From Paenibacillaceae bacterium (GTDB lineage Bacteria > Bacillota > Clostridia > Lachnospirales > Lachnospiraceae): a stretch of DNA of 41,433 nucleotides. Every line of letters starts with the position of its first letter. The stretch's first letter is position 1. The stretch is from positions 1 to 41,433 of the forward strand of contig SVDS01000026.1 in the NCBI GenBank assembly GCA_015057715.1, given 5' to 3'. The translations under genes were made by a program, and so were the position numbers. A model generated the notes under the pieces. The model was not told the origin of the DNA and did not search any database. It saw only the letters and a program-made list of their open reading frames with translations. This document shows positions 8,691 to 15,460 of the stretch, piece after piece.

Positions 8691-8704
8691 TTCGCATATA
8701 CGAA
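8691..8704. promoter_or_regulatory. Candidate IclR operator in front of KDPG aldolase gene
   Basis: TTCGCATATACGAA, an inverted repeat (TTCG-N6-CGAA, with GCATATAC near-symmetric inside). The identical 14-mer occurs at 9600-9613 upstream of the IclR gene. A degenerate copy TTCATATTTACGAT lies at 8710-8723, 19 bases away. Both are just downstream of the promoter, fitting repression. Confidence 0.7.
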
Positions 8705-8736
8705 TTAACTTCATATTTACGATTCTTATACTTGAA

Positions 8737-8765
8737 ATATTAATCGCTTCCAGGCATTTTGTCAA
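8737..8765 (-). promoter_or_regulatory. Promoter of the KDPG aldolase - KDG kinase operon
   Basis: On the minus strand TTGACA (8760-8765), 17-base spacer, TAATAT (8737-8742). It starts only 11 bases past the end of the IclR gene, so the operon can be expressed independently of the regulator. Confidence 0.75.
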
Positions 8766-8775
8766 TAAGTATTCC

Positions 8776-9537
8776 TCATATTTTTCCAAGAAAGCCTAAT
8801 AACCTGGAAACCTCCATACCCTTTCTGGAAACCAGCGTTCCAAGAGCCTCATAATCTTCCGCCGGCTTATATAAGCTGGAAATGCTGATCGCTCCCAGTA
8901 CGTTGCCATCCCGGTCAAAAACCGGAGCTCCCACGCACTGCATATGCTCTTCCATCTCTCTTGCATCAAAGGCGTATCCTCTTTCTCTGACCTGTTCCAG
9001 TTCAGCAAGTAGGCCTTCTCTGTTTTCAATGGTTCGTTCTGTATACCGGGTAAATCGGATACGGCTGATGATCTGATCTCTGTTTTCTTCATCACTGTAT
9101 GCAAGAATCACCTTCCCAAGGGAAGTGCAGTACATAGGATTTTTCGATCCCACCGTAGCGGTTGTAATGATAGGATTCTCCGGTTCGAACTTACATATGT
9201 ATACAACATGATGATCCGACGGAACTCCAAAGAAAACAGTTTTTCCTACTTCTTTGGAAAATGCCTTCAGTACCGGTTCAATAATTCCGATGAAGTTCAG
9301 ATTATTGGTATAATTTACTCCGATTCTGTATGCCATTAAGCCAATGGTATAATTCTGCTTCTGCCCCCGTGTCACATTGACCATGCCCATCTCTCCCAGA
9401 GTGGTGACAATATCATAGGCACTGGTCTTTGGTAAATCCAGTTTCTGACAGATATCATCTAACGTTGCGCCTTCCGGTGTTTTCGAAATAAGCTTCAGGA
9501 TTTCTACTGTACGTTGTGTGGTTCTGTTAAGTTTCAT
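8776..9537 (-). CDS. IclR family regulator, KdgR-like
   Basis: A 253-residue protein with an N-terminal winged helix (about residues 1-70, including TLDDICQKLDLPKTSAYDIV) and the IclR effector-binding domain (about 75-250), with the conserved GAPVFDRDGNVLGAISIS region. IclR family members next to KDG kinase and KDPG aldolase genes commonly sense KDG or related intermediates; that role is inferred here from context. It has its own promoter (TATACT at 9563-9568), and a TTCGCATATACGAA palindrome just upstream of the -35 box suggests autoregulation as well as control of the aldolase operon. Confidence 0.9.
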   Translation of the reverse strand: MKLNRTTQRTVEILKLISKTPEGATLDDICQKLDLPKTSAYDIVTTLGEMGMVNVTRGQKQNYTIGLMAYRIGVNYTNNLNFIGIIEPVLKAFSKEVGKTVFFGVPSDHHVVYICKFEPENPIITTATVGSKNPMYCTSLGKVILAYSDEENRDQIISRIRFTRYTERTIENREGLLAELEQVRERGYAFDAREMEEHMQCVGAPVFDRDGNVLGAISISSLYKPAEDYEALGTLVSRKGMEVSRLLGFLGKI

Positions 9538-9562
9538 GGTATAGCCTCCGTTTCTAGGCTCT

Positions 9563-9592
9563 AGTATACTCCCGGGATCTACAAAAAAGCAA
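9563..9592 (-). promoter_or_regulatory. Promoter of the IclR gene
   Basis: On the minus strand TTGCTT (9587-9592), 18-base spacer, TATACT (9563-9568), followed by CGGAGG ribosome site and the ATG at 9537. Confidence 0.55.
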
Positions 9593-9599
9593 GATTATT

Positions 9600-9613
9600 T
9601 TCGCATATACGAA
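9600..9613. promoter_or_regulatory. Candidate IclR operator, second identical copy
   Basis: TTCGCATATACGAA, identical in all 14 bases to 8691-8704. It lies 7 bases upstream of the predicted -35 box of the IclR gene, within the divergent intergenic region. Confidence 0.7.
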
Positions 9614-9618
9614 GTATT

Positions 9619-9632
9619 TGTAAGTGTTTACA
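9619..9632. promoter_or_regulatory. Candidate LacI-type operator, upstream copy
   Basis: TGTAAGTGTTTACA, inverted repeat TGTAA-N4-TTACA. The same form recurs at 9721-9734, with a centre-to-centre distance of 102 bases. Likely bound by the divergent LacI regulator encoded at 9752. Confidence 0.65.
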
Positions 9633-9681
9633 GGATTATACTGATTTTGTGGATTATTTTGCAAAATTAATAAATGGGGGA

Positions 9682-9710
9682 TTGTAATATATATCATAAT
9701 TATGTATAAT
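9682..9710 (+). promoter_or_regulatory. Promoter of the LacI regulator - uxaC operon
   Basis: TTGTAA (9682-9687), 17-base spacer, perfect TATAAT (9705-9710). Transcription would start near 9717, directly in front of the operator at 9721. Confidence 0.75.
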
Positions 9711-9720
9711 AACTTAGGAA

Positions 9721-9734
9721 TGTAAATACTTACA
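9721..9734. promoter_or_regulatory. Candidate LacI-type operator at the transcription start
   Basis: TGTAAATACTTACA (TGTAA-N4-TTACA). Its place at about +5 to +18 of the regulator-uxaC promoter fits direct repression and autoregulation. Confidence 0.7.
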
Positions 9735-9751
9735 ATTACGGAGGGATGCTT

Positions 9752-10753
9752 TTGAATATTTATGATGTTTCCGAACATGCTCATGTTTCAATCGCCACCG
9801 TTTCCCGCGTGATTAACGGGAATCCCAATGTCAGTGAGAAGACCAGAAAGCGGGTTCTCGCTGTCATGGACGAGCTGGGTTATACACCGAATGTGTTCGC
9901 CAGAAGTCTGGGGCTTAACACCATGAAGACCATTGGAATCATGTGTGCGGATTCCTCTGACCCATGGCTTGCAGAGGCTGTCTATTTTCTGGAAAAGCAA
10001 CTGAGAAGCAGCGGATATGATTCCATCTTATGCTGCAGCGGCTATCTTCCCGAAACCAAAAAGAAGTATCTGGAACTGCTGCGTTCCAAGCGGGTGGATG
10101 CCATAATCCTTGCCGGCTCCCATTATGTGGAAGCCAGAGAAAAGGACAATGCCTATCTTTTGGAAGCTGCAAAGGACATCCCTATTATGCTGGTCAATGG
10201 CTGTCTGGAGGGCGGACAGATTTACAGCACAGTCTGTGACGATCAGGCCGCTGTCTATTCTGCTGCTGCAAAGCTTTACGAATCAGGCCGGTCAGCACTG
10301 TTATATCTTTATTCCGGCACTTCTTACAGCAATTTACGGAAGCTCTCCGGTTATCGTCAGGCCACTGCTGCTGCCAGTTTACCGGTTCGGGACGAACTTA
10401 TGGTTCTCTGTTCCAAAGATCCGGATCTTGCCATGGAGCAGCTTAAGGAACTGTCTGATTCCGGAATAAAATTTGATTCCGTTTTAGCTGCTGAGGATAT
10501 TTTGGCCGTTGGTGCGGTAAAATATGCGAATCAGACCGGAATTTCCATCCCTGAGGGCTTAAGCATCATCGGATACAATAATTCCATATTGTCCCGTTGT
10601 ACAACACCCGAAATCACTTCCGTGGACAACAAGGTTGAAGCTCTCTGCACCACTACTGTCAATACTTTGATGAAGGTGCTGGAAGGAGGCAATGTGCCTG
10701 CAAAGACCACCATTACTCCAGAGCTCATAAAGCGAGGTACTACTAATTTCTAA
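9752..10753 (+). CDS. LacI family regulator of uronate isomerase operon
   Basis: A LacI family repressor of about 333 residues. The helix-turn-helix is IYDVSEHAHVSIATVSRVIN at the N terminus, followed by a hinge helix and a sugar-binding-like effector domain. The TTG at 9752 is preferred as start because GGAGGG then lies 7 bases away; the ATG at 9746 abuts the ribosome site and would be poorly initiated, though it adds only two residues. It is 31 bases upstream of uxaC on the same strand, so it is probably a local repressor responding to a uronate or its product. Palindromes TGTAA-N4-TTACA flank its promoter. Confidence 0.9.
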   Translation: MNIYDVSEHAHVSIATVSRVINGNPNVSEKTRKRVLAVMDELGYTPNVFARSLGLNTMKTIGIMCADSSDPWLAEAVYFLEKQLRSSGYDSILCCSGYLPETKKKYLELLRSKRVDAIILAGSHYVEAREKDNAYLLEAAKDIPIMLVNGCLEGGQIYSTVCDDQAAVYSAAAKLYESGRSALLYLYSGTSYSNLRKLSGYRQATAAASLPVRDELMVLCSKDPDLAMEQLKELSDSGIKFDSVLAAEDILAVGAVKYANQTGISIPEGLSIIGYNNSILSRCTTPEITSVDNKVEALCTTTVNTLMKVLEGGNVPAKTTITPELIKRGTTNF

Positions 10754-10784
10754 TCACATATATTTTTAAGGAGGACTCACCAAC

Positions 10785-12182
10785 ATGAAACAGTTTATGG
10801 ACAAGGACTTTTTACTGTCTACCCAGTCTGCAAAAGATCTTTATCACAATTATGCGGCAAAGATGCCTATCGTAGACTATCACTGCCACATCAATCCACA
10901 GGAAATCTATGAAGACCGCAAATTTGATACCATTACACAGGTATGGCTGGGCGGCGATCATTATAAATGGCGTCAGATGCGTTCCAATGGTGTAGAGGAA
11001 AAATACATTACTGGAGATGCCACTGACAGAGAAAAATTCCAGAAATGGGCAGAAACTATGCCAAAGCTCATCGGAAACCCTCTTTATCACTGGAGCCATC
11101 TGGAACTTCAGAGATATTTTGGTTACACCGGCTACTTAAACGGCGATACAGCAGAAGAAGTCTGGAATTTATGCAACGAAAAGCTGCATCAGGATTCCAT
11201 GAGTGTACGCAATTTAATCAGACAGTCCAATGTAACCTTAATCTGTACTACTGATGATCCTGCTGATACACTGGAATGGCATCAGAAAATTGCTGCAGAT
11301 TCTTCATTTGAGGTAAAGGTTCTTCCAGCGTGGAGACCAGACAAAGCCATGAATGTTGAAAAGCCTGATTTTGCAGCTTATATTGCAAAGCTGTCCGCAG
11401 CAAGCGGCATGGAAATCAAAGACTTCGCTTCTTTAAAGGCTGCTTTAAAGAACCGTATGGAATTCTTTACAAGCCAGGGCTGCTGCGTTTCCGACCATGC
11501 CCTTGAGTACGTAATGTATGTACCTGCAGATGATGCAGAGCTTGATGCGATCTTTGCAAAGAGCGTTTCCGGAAAAGCTGTTACGAAAGAAGAAGAACTG
11601 AAATACAAAACTGCATTTATGATTTTTGCAGCAAAGGAATACAATCGTATGGGATGGATCATGCAGCTTCATTACGGCTGCAAGAGAGATAACAATGCGT
11701 TTATGTTTGAGCAGTTAGGACCTGATACCGGATTTGACTGTATCAACAACTACGCTCCTTCCGCACAGATGGCTGATTATCTTAACGCTTTAAGCGCTAC
11801 TGATGAGATTCCGAAGACAATTATCTACTCCTTAAACCCCAATGATAACGCTTCCATCGGAACAATCCTTGGCTGCTTCCAGAGTCAGTACCCTGGAAAG
11901 ATCCAGCAGGGTTCTGCCTGGTGGTTTAATGATCACAAAACCGGCATGACAGACCAGATGACTTCTCTTGCCAACTTAGGATGCCTTGGAAACTTCATCG
12001 GAATGCTTACCGACTCCAGAAGCTTCTTATCTTATACCAGACACGAATATTTCCGCAGAATTCTTTGCGAGCTGGTAGGCGGCTGGGTAGATAACGGAGA
12101 ATATCCAGACGACCAGAAGGCTTTAAAAGAAATTATCGAAGGCATTTCTTATAACAATGCCATGAAATATTTTGGATTCTAA
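10785..12182 (+). CDS. uxaC: Uronate isomerase (glucuronate isomerase)
   Basis: A 465-residue protein that opens with MKQFMDKDFLLSTQSAKDLY and has the metal-binding motif VDYHCHINPQEI at about residues 30-41, as in UxaC of the amidohydrolase superfamily. It converts D-glucuronate to D-fructuronate and D-galacturonate to D-tagaturonate, the first cytosolic step of uronate breakdown. Length matches the family (about 465-470). An AAGGAGG ribosome site lies 10 bases upstream. It is co-transcribed with the LacI regulator. The following reductase and dehydratase genes are not in the window, while the KDG kinase and KDPG aldolase for the end of the pathway lie across the divergent promoter region. 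Confidence 0.97.
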   Translation: MKQFMDKDFLLSTQSAKDLYHNYAAKMPIVDYHCHINPQEIYEDRKFDTITQVWLGGDHYKWRQMRSNGVEEKYITGDATDREKFQKWAETMPKLIGNPLYHWSHLELQRYFGYTGYLNGDTAEEVWNLCNEKLHQDSMSVRNLIRQSNVTLICTTDDPADTLEWHQKIAADSSFEVKVLPAWRPDKAMNVEKPDFAAYIAKLSAASGMEIKDFASLKAALKNRMEFFTSQGCCVSDHALEYVMYVPADDAELDAIFAKSVSGKAVTKEEELKYKTAFMIFAAKEYNRMGWIMQLHYGCKRDNNAFMFEQLGPDTGFDCINNYAPSAQMADYLNALSATDEIPKTIIYSLNPNDNASIGTILGCFQSQYPGKIQQGSAWWFNDHKTGMTDQMTSLANLGCLGNFIGMLTDSRSFLSYTRHEYFRRILCELVGGWVDNGEYPDDQKALKEIIEGISYNNAMKYFGF

Positions 12183-12201
12183 ATTATAAGAATAAAGACA
12201 G

Positions 12202-12252
12202 GGTGCCGCGAAGCATAGCTGATTTCAGCTGCTTGACGGCATCCTTTCTTTT
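12202..12252 (+). terminator. Terminator after uxaC
   Basis: A long hairpin: GGTGCCG pairs with CGGCATCC at the base, and AGCTGA with TCAGCT at the top (12202-12244), followed by TTTCTTTT. It stands between two convergent genes and may act weakly in the other direction. Confidence 0.75.
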
Positions 12253-12259
12253 CCCTTCA

Positions 12260-13378
12260 CTATTTATCGTTATCTGTGGGAATCAGATATACCGTTTCAC
12301 TGCCGTCATGATCAGAATCCGGCTGTTTGACAATTAATAGATTATCCCCATAAGACAGCATGACACGAATATTTGATGAATCATTATCTAAATCAAAATT
12401 TTGAAGCTCAATTTTTCCTGTAACCTCATCCATTTTGTAAATCTGATTGGTATTTCTTTTATACAAGTATTTATTAGTAGTAAGACCGGAAAAATCGCGA
12501 ACATACTCAACATCATTTTCATATAAAAGAGCCTGATTATCCCCTCTGTCGAAATCACCCACAATGGTATTATTGGAATAATCCGTAATGGTAAAATAGT
12601 GACTGAATACACTGAAAGAACCTATTCCACTGGTTAATTCGTAGGTTTTTAACAGACTGGTTATATCTGTTTCACTTATAAAAGCAAAATCAGAATTGTA
12701 CCTGGTGATAAAGCAATTGAAACTGAAACCAGACTTGCTTTTTTCTAAAGCATATAGACAGCTCCCATCACTGGTTATATATATAATTTGACGGGGTGGG
12801 TTTATCTTATCAGAATCCAGTTGCACCTGCTCCATGTTCTGGTTACTGTTCATTGTTTCCATAAAAGAATAAAAGGCACCATTATCCGTATTATTACCTT
12901 GAAGAGATACCAGGCTGCCCCCTAAGACTGTTAATGGAATAAGCTTCTGGGAATACATATTTTTAGATACTGCATACATCTTATCTTCCATATAATTTAC
13001 AGCATATAAGTCATTCTCAAGTTCAGATCCATTATAAAGACTTAAATAGAAATAGAGCGTGTCATTGATCAATGCATTGCTCATCCCTTTCAAAGCAAAA
13101 TTATCTACGGTCAAAATCTTTTGATTACTTCCATCCTTAAAATTGTAAATATAAAAAGCAGCCTCCGACTCACTCATCTCCATATATAATAATTTGGTTT
13201 CATAAATATCTATATAGGTTCTCAGAGCAGAATCATCAAAGGTCACATTGTATGCCTGGACTTCATTTGATGTGGATTCACCGGTATTGCCATGATCCGC
13301 CTGAATATGGCATCCTGACAGGAATATGATGCATACCATGATCAGCGGCAGGATAAAGACTTTGATTTTCTTATTCAT
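12260..13378 (-). CDS. Lipoprotein of unknown function, possibly propeller-like repeats
   Basis: A 372-residue predicted lipoprotein. The signal peptide MNKKIKVFILPLIMVCIIF is followed by the lipobox LSGC with Cys23. The mature part has repeated short stretches of the type YxYNFKDGSNQKILTVDN, LYAVNYMEDKMYAVSKN and IYKMDEVTGKIELQN, each about 45-60 residues apart, which resemble blades of a beta-propeller in which displayed values alternate with hydrophobic strands. I do not recognise the family with confidence. It would be anchored on the outer face of the membrane. It lies downstream of a secreted C39-like peptidase gene, but a strong hairpin between them (13404-13446) argues for largely separate transcripts. 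Confidence 0.8.
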   Translation of the reverse strand: MNKKIKVFILPLIMVCIIFLSGCHIQADHGNTGESTSNEVQAYNVTFDDSALRTYIDIYETKLLYMEMSESEAAFYIYNFKDGSNQKILTVDNFALKGMSNALINDTLYFYLSLYNGSELENDLYAVNYMEDKMYAVSKNMYSQKLIPLTVLGGSLVSLQGNNTDNGAFYSFMETMNSNQNMEQVQLDSDKINPPRQIIYITSDGSCLYALEKSKSGFSFNCFITRYNSDFAFISETDITSLLKTYELTSGIGSFSVFSHYFTITDYSNNTIVGDFDRGDNQALLYENDVEYVRDFSGLTTNKYLYKRNTNQIYKMDEVTGKIELQNFDLDNDSSNIRVMLSYGDNLLIVKQPDSDHDGSETVYLIPTDNDK

Positions 13379-13403
13379 ATATTCAGGAACTCCCTCTTAT
13401 TGC

Positions 13404-13446
13404 CTTAAAAAGACCAAAGGGAACATATCCCCTCAGTCTTTTTAAG
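13404..13446 (-). terminator. Terminator between the C39-like peptidase and lipoprotein genes
   Basis: Perfect 11-bp outer arms CTTAAAAAGAC (13404-13414) and GTCTTTTTAAG (13436-13446) with an inner GGGA/TCCC pair. The symmetric A/T ends make it usable in both directions. Confidence 0.8.
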
Positions 13447-13466
13447 AATTCTTGCATTCTATAAAT

Positions 13467-14231
13467 TTAATACATAAATCCAATATTTACCCGGTTGTAT
13501 GCTTTATATAAAGTAGATGCAGACTTCGTATATGTCCAGGATTCTCCATCCAATCCTGAACCAGAGTATCCAATCCATGGATCACCCAGGGCAAATGCGG
13601 ATTTATCACTTTTCGCTCCATACACGGACATGAAATGACCATTTGTTGAATAGAGCCAGCCGTCACTGGTTGAAAAGGTCACTCCTATAATGGGAGCCGC
13701 TTTCGAAGTGGAAACACCATTGTATAATAGTCTGCACATCTCAGAGGAGGATTCATTGTATCTTCCTACGTATCTGTTCCTCGTCTGCTGACCGTTAATA
13801 TAGTTTATCATATCCGCGAGATAGGAGCCGTTGGTGGTAGTCCGGCATCCTCTTGCAATGTCCGACTGATTGCGAGAAACGCCGAGATAATTTAATGCAG
13901 CCTGAACAGTTGCCGGGCCGCAATTATAGTTAGTGATCTGGCTGTATACAGTATATCCATTTAGGTACTTCCAGGAAGTGGCTGCCTGGCGTGAAAGGCT
14001 TTGATTCAGTAAATCATCCTTCTTAACGCCTGATTTATCCTGTGGTCTTGCAGATCGGGCGCCTTTGGGAGCTTTCAGGGAATCCCCGTTTACAGGGCTG
14101 CTCTCACCACTTACAGATACTGTTTTCGCTTCTATAAATTCTTTTGTGGAATCCTCTTGTGCAGCAAAGGAGATGCTATTGGCTGACAACGCTATCGTTA
14201 AAGTCAGAAACAATAAAAGTAGCTTTTTCAT
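13467..14231 (-). CDS. Secreted C39-like cysteine peptidase domain protein
   Basis: A 254-residue secreted protein. The signal peptide MKKLLLLFLTLTIALSANSI ends near SFA-AQ (residue 24). A low-complexity, charged stretch follows (about 25-85), then a papain-like C39 fold: catalytic Cys104 in YNCGPATVQAAL, His199 in NGHFMSVYG and Asp217 in LGDPW. C39 domains of ABC exporters cut double-glycine leaders, but here there is no transporter part, so this is a free extracellular member (Peptidase_C39_2 type). The long stretch before the catalytic domain could be a propeptide. No bacteriocin or leader-peptide gene was seen nearby, so the substrate is unknown. The ribosome site is GGAGG. Confidence 0.85.
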   Translation of the reverse strand: MKKLLLLFLTLTIALSANSISFAAQEDSTKEFIEAKTVSVSGESSPVNGDSLKAPKGARSARPQDKSGVKKDDLLNQSLSRQAATSWKYLNGYTVYSQITNYNCGPATVQAALNYLGVSRNQSDIARGCRTTTNGSYLADMINYINGQQTRNRYVGRYNESSSEMCRLLYNGVSTSKAAPIIGVTFSTSDGWLYSTNGHFMSVYGAKSDKSAFALGDPWIGYSGSGLDGESWTYTKSASTLYKAYNRVNIGFMY

Positions 14232-14357
14232 AATAATTATCCTCCATTATCTTTTGTAACCAGATTCTTTTGATTAAATTACCGGATATTCGGCGACCTG
14301 ATGCAATACTTAATACGAAATGACACTCACCTCCCCCTCGGTCTGTTTTCCAATATA

Positions 14358-14375
14358 CTACAAAATTCTACAAAA
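14358..14375. repeat. Direct repeat CTACAAAA x2 upstream of the C39-like gene
   Basis: CTACAAAA at 14358-14365 and 14368-14375, exactly one helical turn (10 bases) apart, in the upstream region of the C39-like peptidase. Possible regulator site. The 287-base gap 14232-14518 otherwise holds only the hairpin at 14442-14491. Confidence 0.4.
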
Positions 14376-14441
14376 AACGGAACCATGTTGAAAATAGAAG
14401 TTTATATGTAATAAAATACTGGTTTTATGCTCCAATAAATT

Positions 14442-14491
14442 GAACAGACCCACACAGGTTCGATTTTTACTCTACCTGTGTGGGCCTGTTC
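14442..14491 (-). terminator. Terminator after the membrane cytochrome-like gene
   Basis: 18-base arms (14442-14459 and 14474-14491) with a single mismatch around a 14-base T-rich loop. It lies 27 bases past the stop codon of the gene at 14519; the T run after it on the minus strand is weak. Confidence 0.7.
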
Positions 14492-14518
14492 AGCCTGATA
14501 AAATGTAACGCTCTTCTT

Positions 14519-14911
14519 TTAAAATCCAATGTAATAAAGCGCACCTGGTACCAGCAGATGCAAAGCGATAAAAAGAATGGCCAGTAATGCAATTCTCCTG
14601 TGCCATACTAAGATTACAGCTTTTTTCTTTATGGAAAAGAGTACTCCAAGAATTACCGCCGCAATACTGACAATCCAGGCAAGGGTACCTGTATGAAGCC
14701 GGATTGAACCAAGCGCCAGGTATCCATGAATCAGGGCAATCACTGCCAGACTAAACCCGGCAGGTTTATGAATCTTTCTAAACCTCATTCTCCAACTGGA
14801 AATCATATGATTTTTCCCTTTGTAGAATATCCGGTTAAAATGCCTCAGTAAAAACGGCATCATAACAATTGCAAACAAAACTGCGCTTATAATACCTAAC
14901 ACTTCATACAT
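14519..14911 (-). CDS. Four-helix membrane protein with two H-x13-H pairs, predicted bis-heme cytochrome b-like
   Basis: A 130-residue protein with four hydrophobic helices (about residues 4-22, 50-68, 75-94, 103-127). Histidines sit at 48 and 62 at the edges of helix 2 and at 104 and 118 of helix 4, two pairs spaced exactly 14 residues apart. Family knowledge: this spacing on two helices is how ferric-reductase and cytochrome b type proteins hold two stacked hemes across a membrane. The prediction here is therefore a small bis-heme electron carrier. The gene lies 15 bases downstream of a cytochrome b5-like lipoprotein gene, so the two probably work together to move electrons across or at the membrane. 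No flavin or NAD domain is present. Heme binding is inferred, not shown. Confidence 0.8.
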   Translation of the reverse strand: MYEVLGIISAVLFAIVMMPFLLRHFNRIFYKGKNHMISSWRMRFRKIHKPAGFSLAVIALIHGYLALGSIRLHTGTLAWIVSIAAVILGVLFSIKKKAVILVWHRRIALLAILFIALHLLVPGALYYIGF

Positions 14912-14926
14912 ATTATCGCCTCCGGT

Positions 14927-15253
14927 TTATTCCACAATTTTTCCTACTTCTTTCATCTTCTTTAAAACAGAAGTTCCGTGAGGAGATACTTTCTTAATCT
15001 CTTCTGTCAGATCCTTACCTGCCGTGTAGCCATTGTGTTCTCCGTCCTTCCACATCTTGCTTTCAGTAACATCATAGATCACGCCATCAACCGCGATATA
15101 AGCAGGATTTCCGTCTTTGCCATTATATTTTGAAAGTTCATCCAATGTAAGCTCCAGTTTTTCTGAGGATTCAGTGGTATTGTCCTGTACTTTTGAACCG
15201 GCACAGCCCGCAAGCAGGAATATAATCATGAATGAAAGTACATAAATTATCAT
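14927..15253 (-). CDS. Cytochrome b5-like heme-binding lipoprotein
   Basis: A protein of 108 residues from the ATG at 15253. A hydrophobic stretch and lipobox (LLAGC) lead into a cytochrome b5-like domain: TLDELSKYNGKDGNPAYIAV, YDVTESKMWKDGEHNGYTAG and SPHGTSVLKKM, with two histidines (GEH and SPH) in the places of the axial heme ligands. It should be anchored outside the cell. The start is odd: an AAAGGAG ribosome site is correctly placed for an upstream ATG (15265) followed by seven A residues, but that ATG runs out of frame and stops after MKKT. With eight A residues it would give MKKNMIIYVL, a proper positively charged signal-peptide start. The listed start overlaps the TGA of that minigene (ATGA). 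Confidence 0.85.
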   Translation of the reverse strand: MIIYVLSFMIIFLLAGCAGSKVQDNTTESSEKLELTLDELSKYNGKDGNPAYIAVDGVIYDVTESKMWKDGEHNGYTAGKDLTEEIKKVSPHGTSVLKKMKEVGKIVE

Positions 15254-15299
15254 GTTTTTTTCATAGAACGATCTCCTTTGTATCCTTTTTGTATTTGCT

Positions 15300-15328
15300 A
15301 TTATATCAGTATATTTGCTTTTTATCAA
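15300..15328 (-). promoter_or_regulatory. Promoter of the cytochrome b5-like lipoprotein / membrane cytochrome pair
   Basis: On the minus strand TTGATA (15323-15328), 17-base spacer, perfect TATAAT (15300-15305). It shows that the pair is transcribed independently of rnf and excludes an upstream start codon at 15328. Confidence 0.75.
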
Positions 15329-15390
15329 GAATTAATCTAAATTATAAATCATTTTTTTAACATTTTCTGTTAAATTGCTAGAAAATTAAC

Positions 15391-15441
15391 AAAAAAATGC
15401 TGTAACACAAGACTGTTAAGAAACAAGCCTGTATTACAGCA
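15391..15441 (-). terminator. Terminator of the rnf operon
   Basis: Arms TGCTGTAA (15398-15405) and TTACAGCA (15434-15441), with further pairing inside, followed on the minus strand by a run of seven T. Confidence 0.85.
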
Positions 15442-15460
15442 CTCTTATACCTATAACATT

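Noticed and set aside
15253-15328. Longer start (ATG 15328) for the b5-like lipoprotein
   Set aside because: It would begin within the -35 box of the gene's own promoter and add a hydrophilic stretch before the signal peptide.
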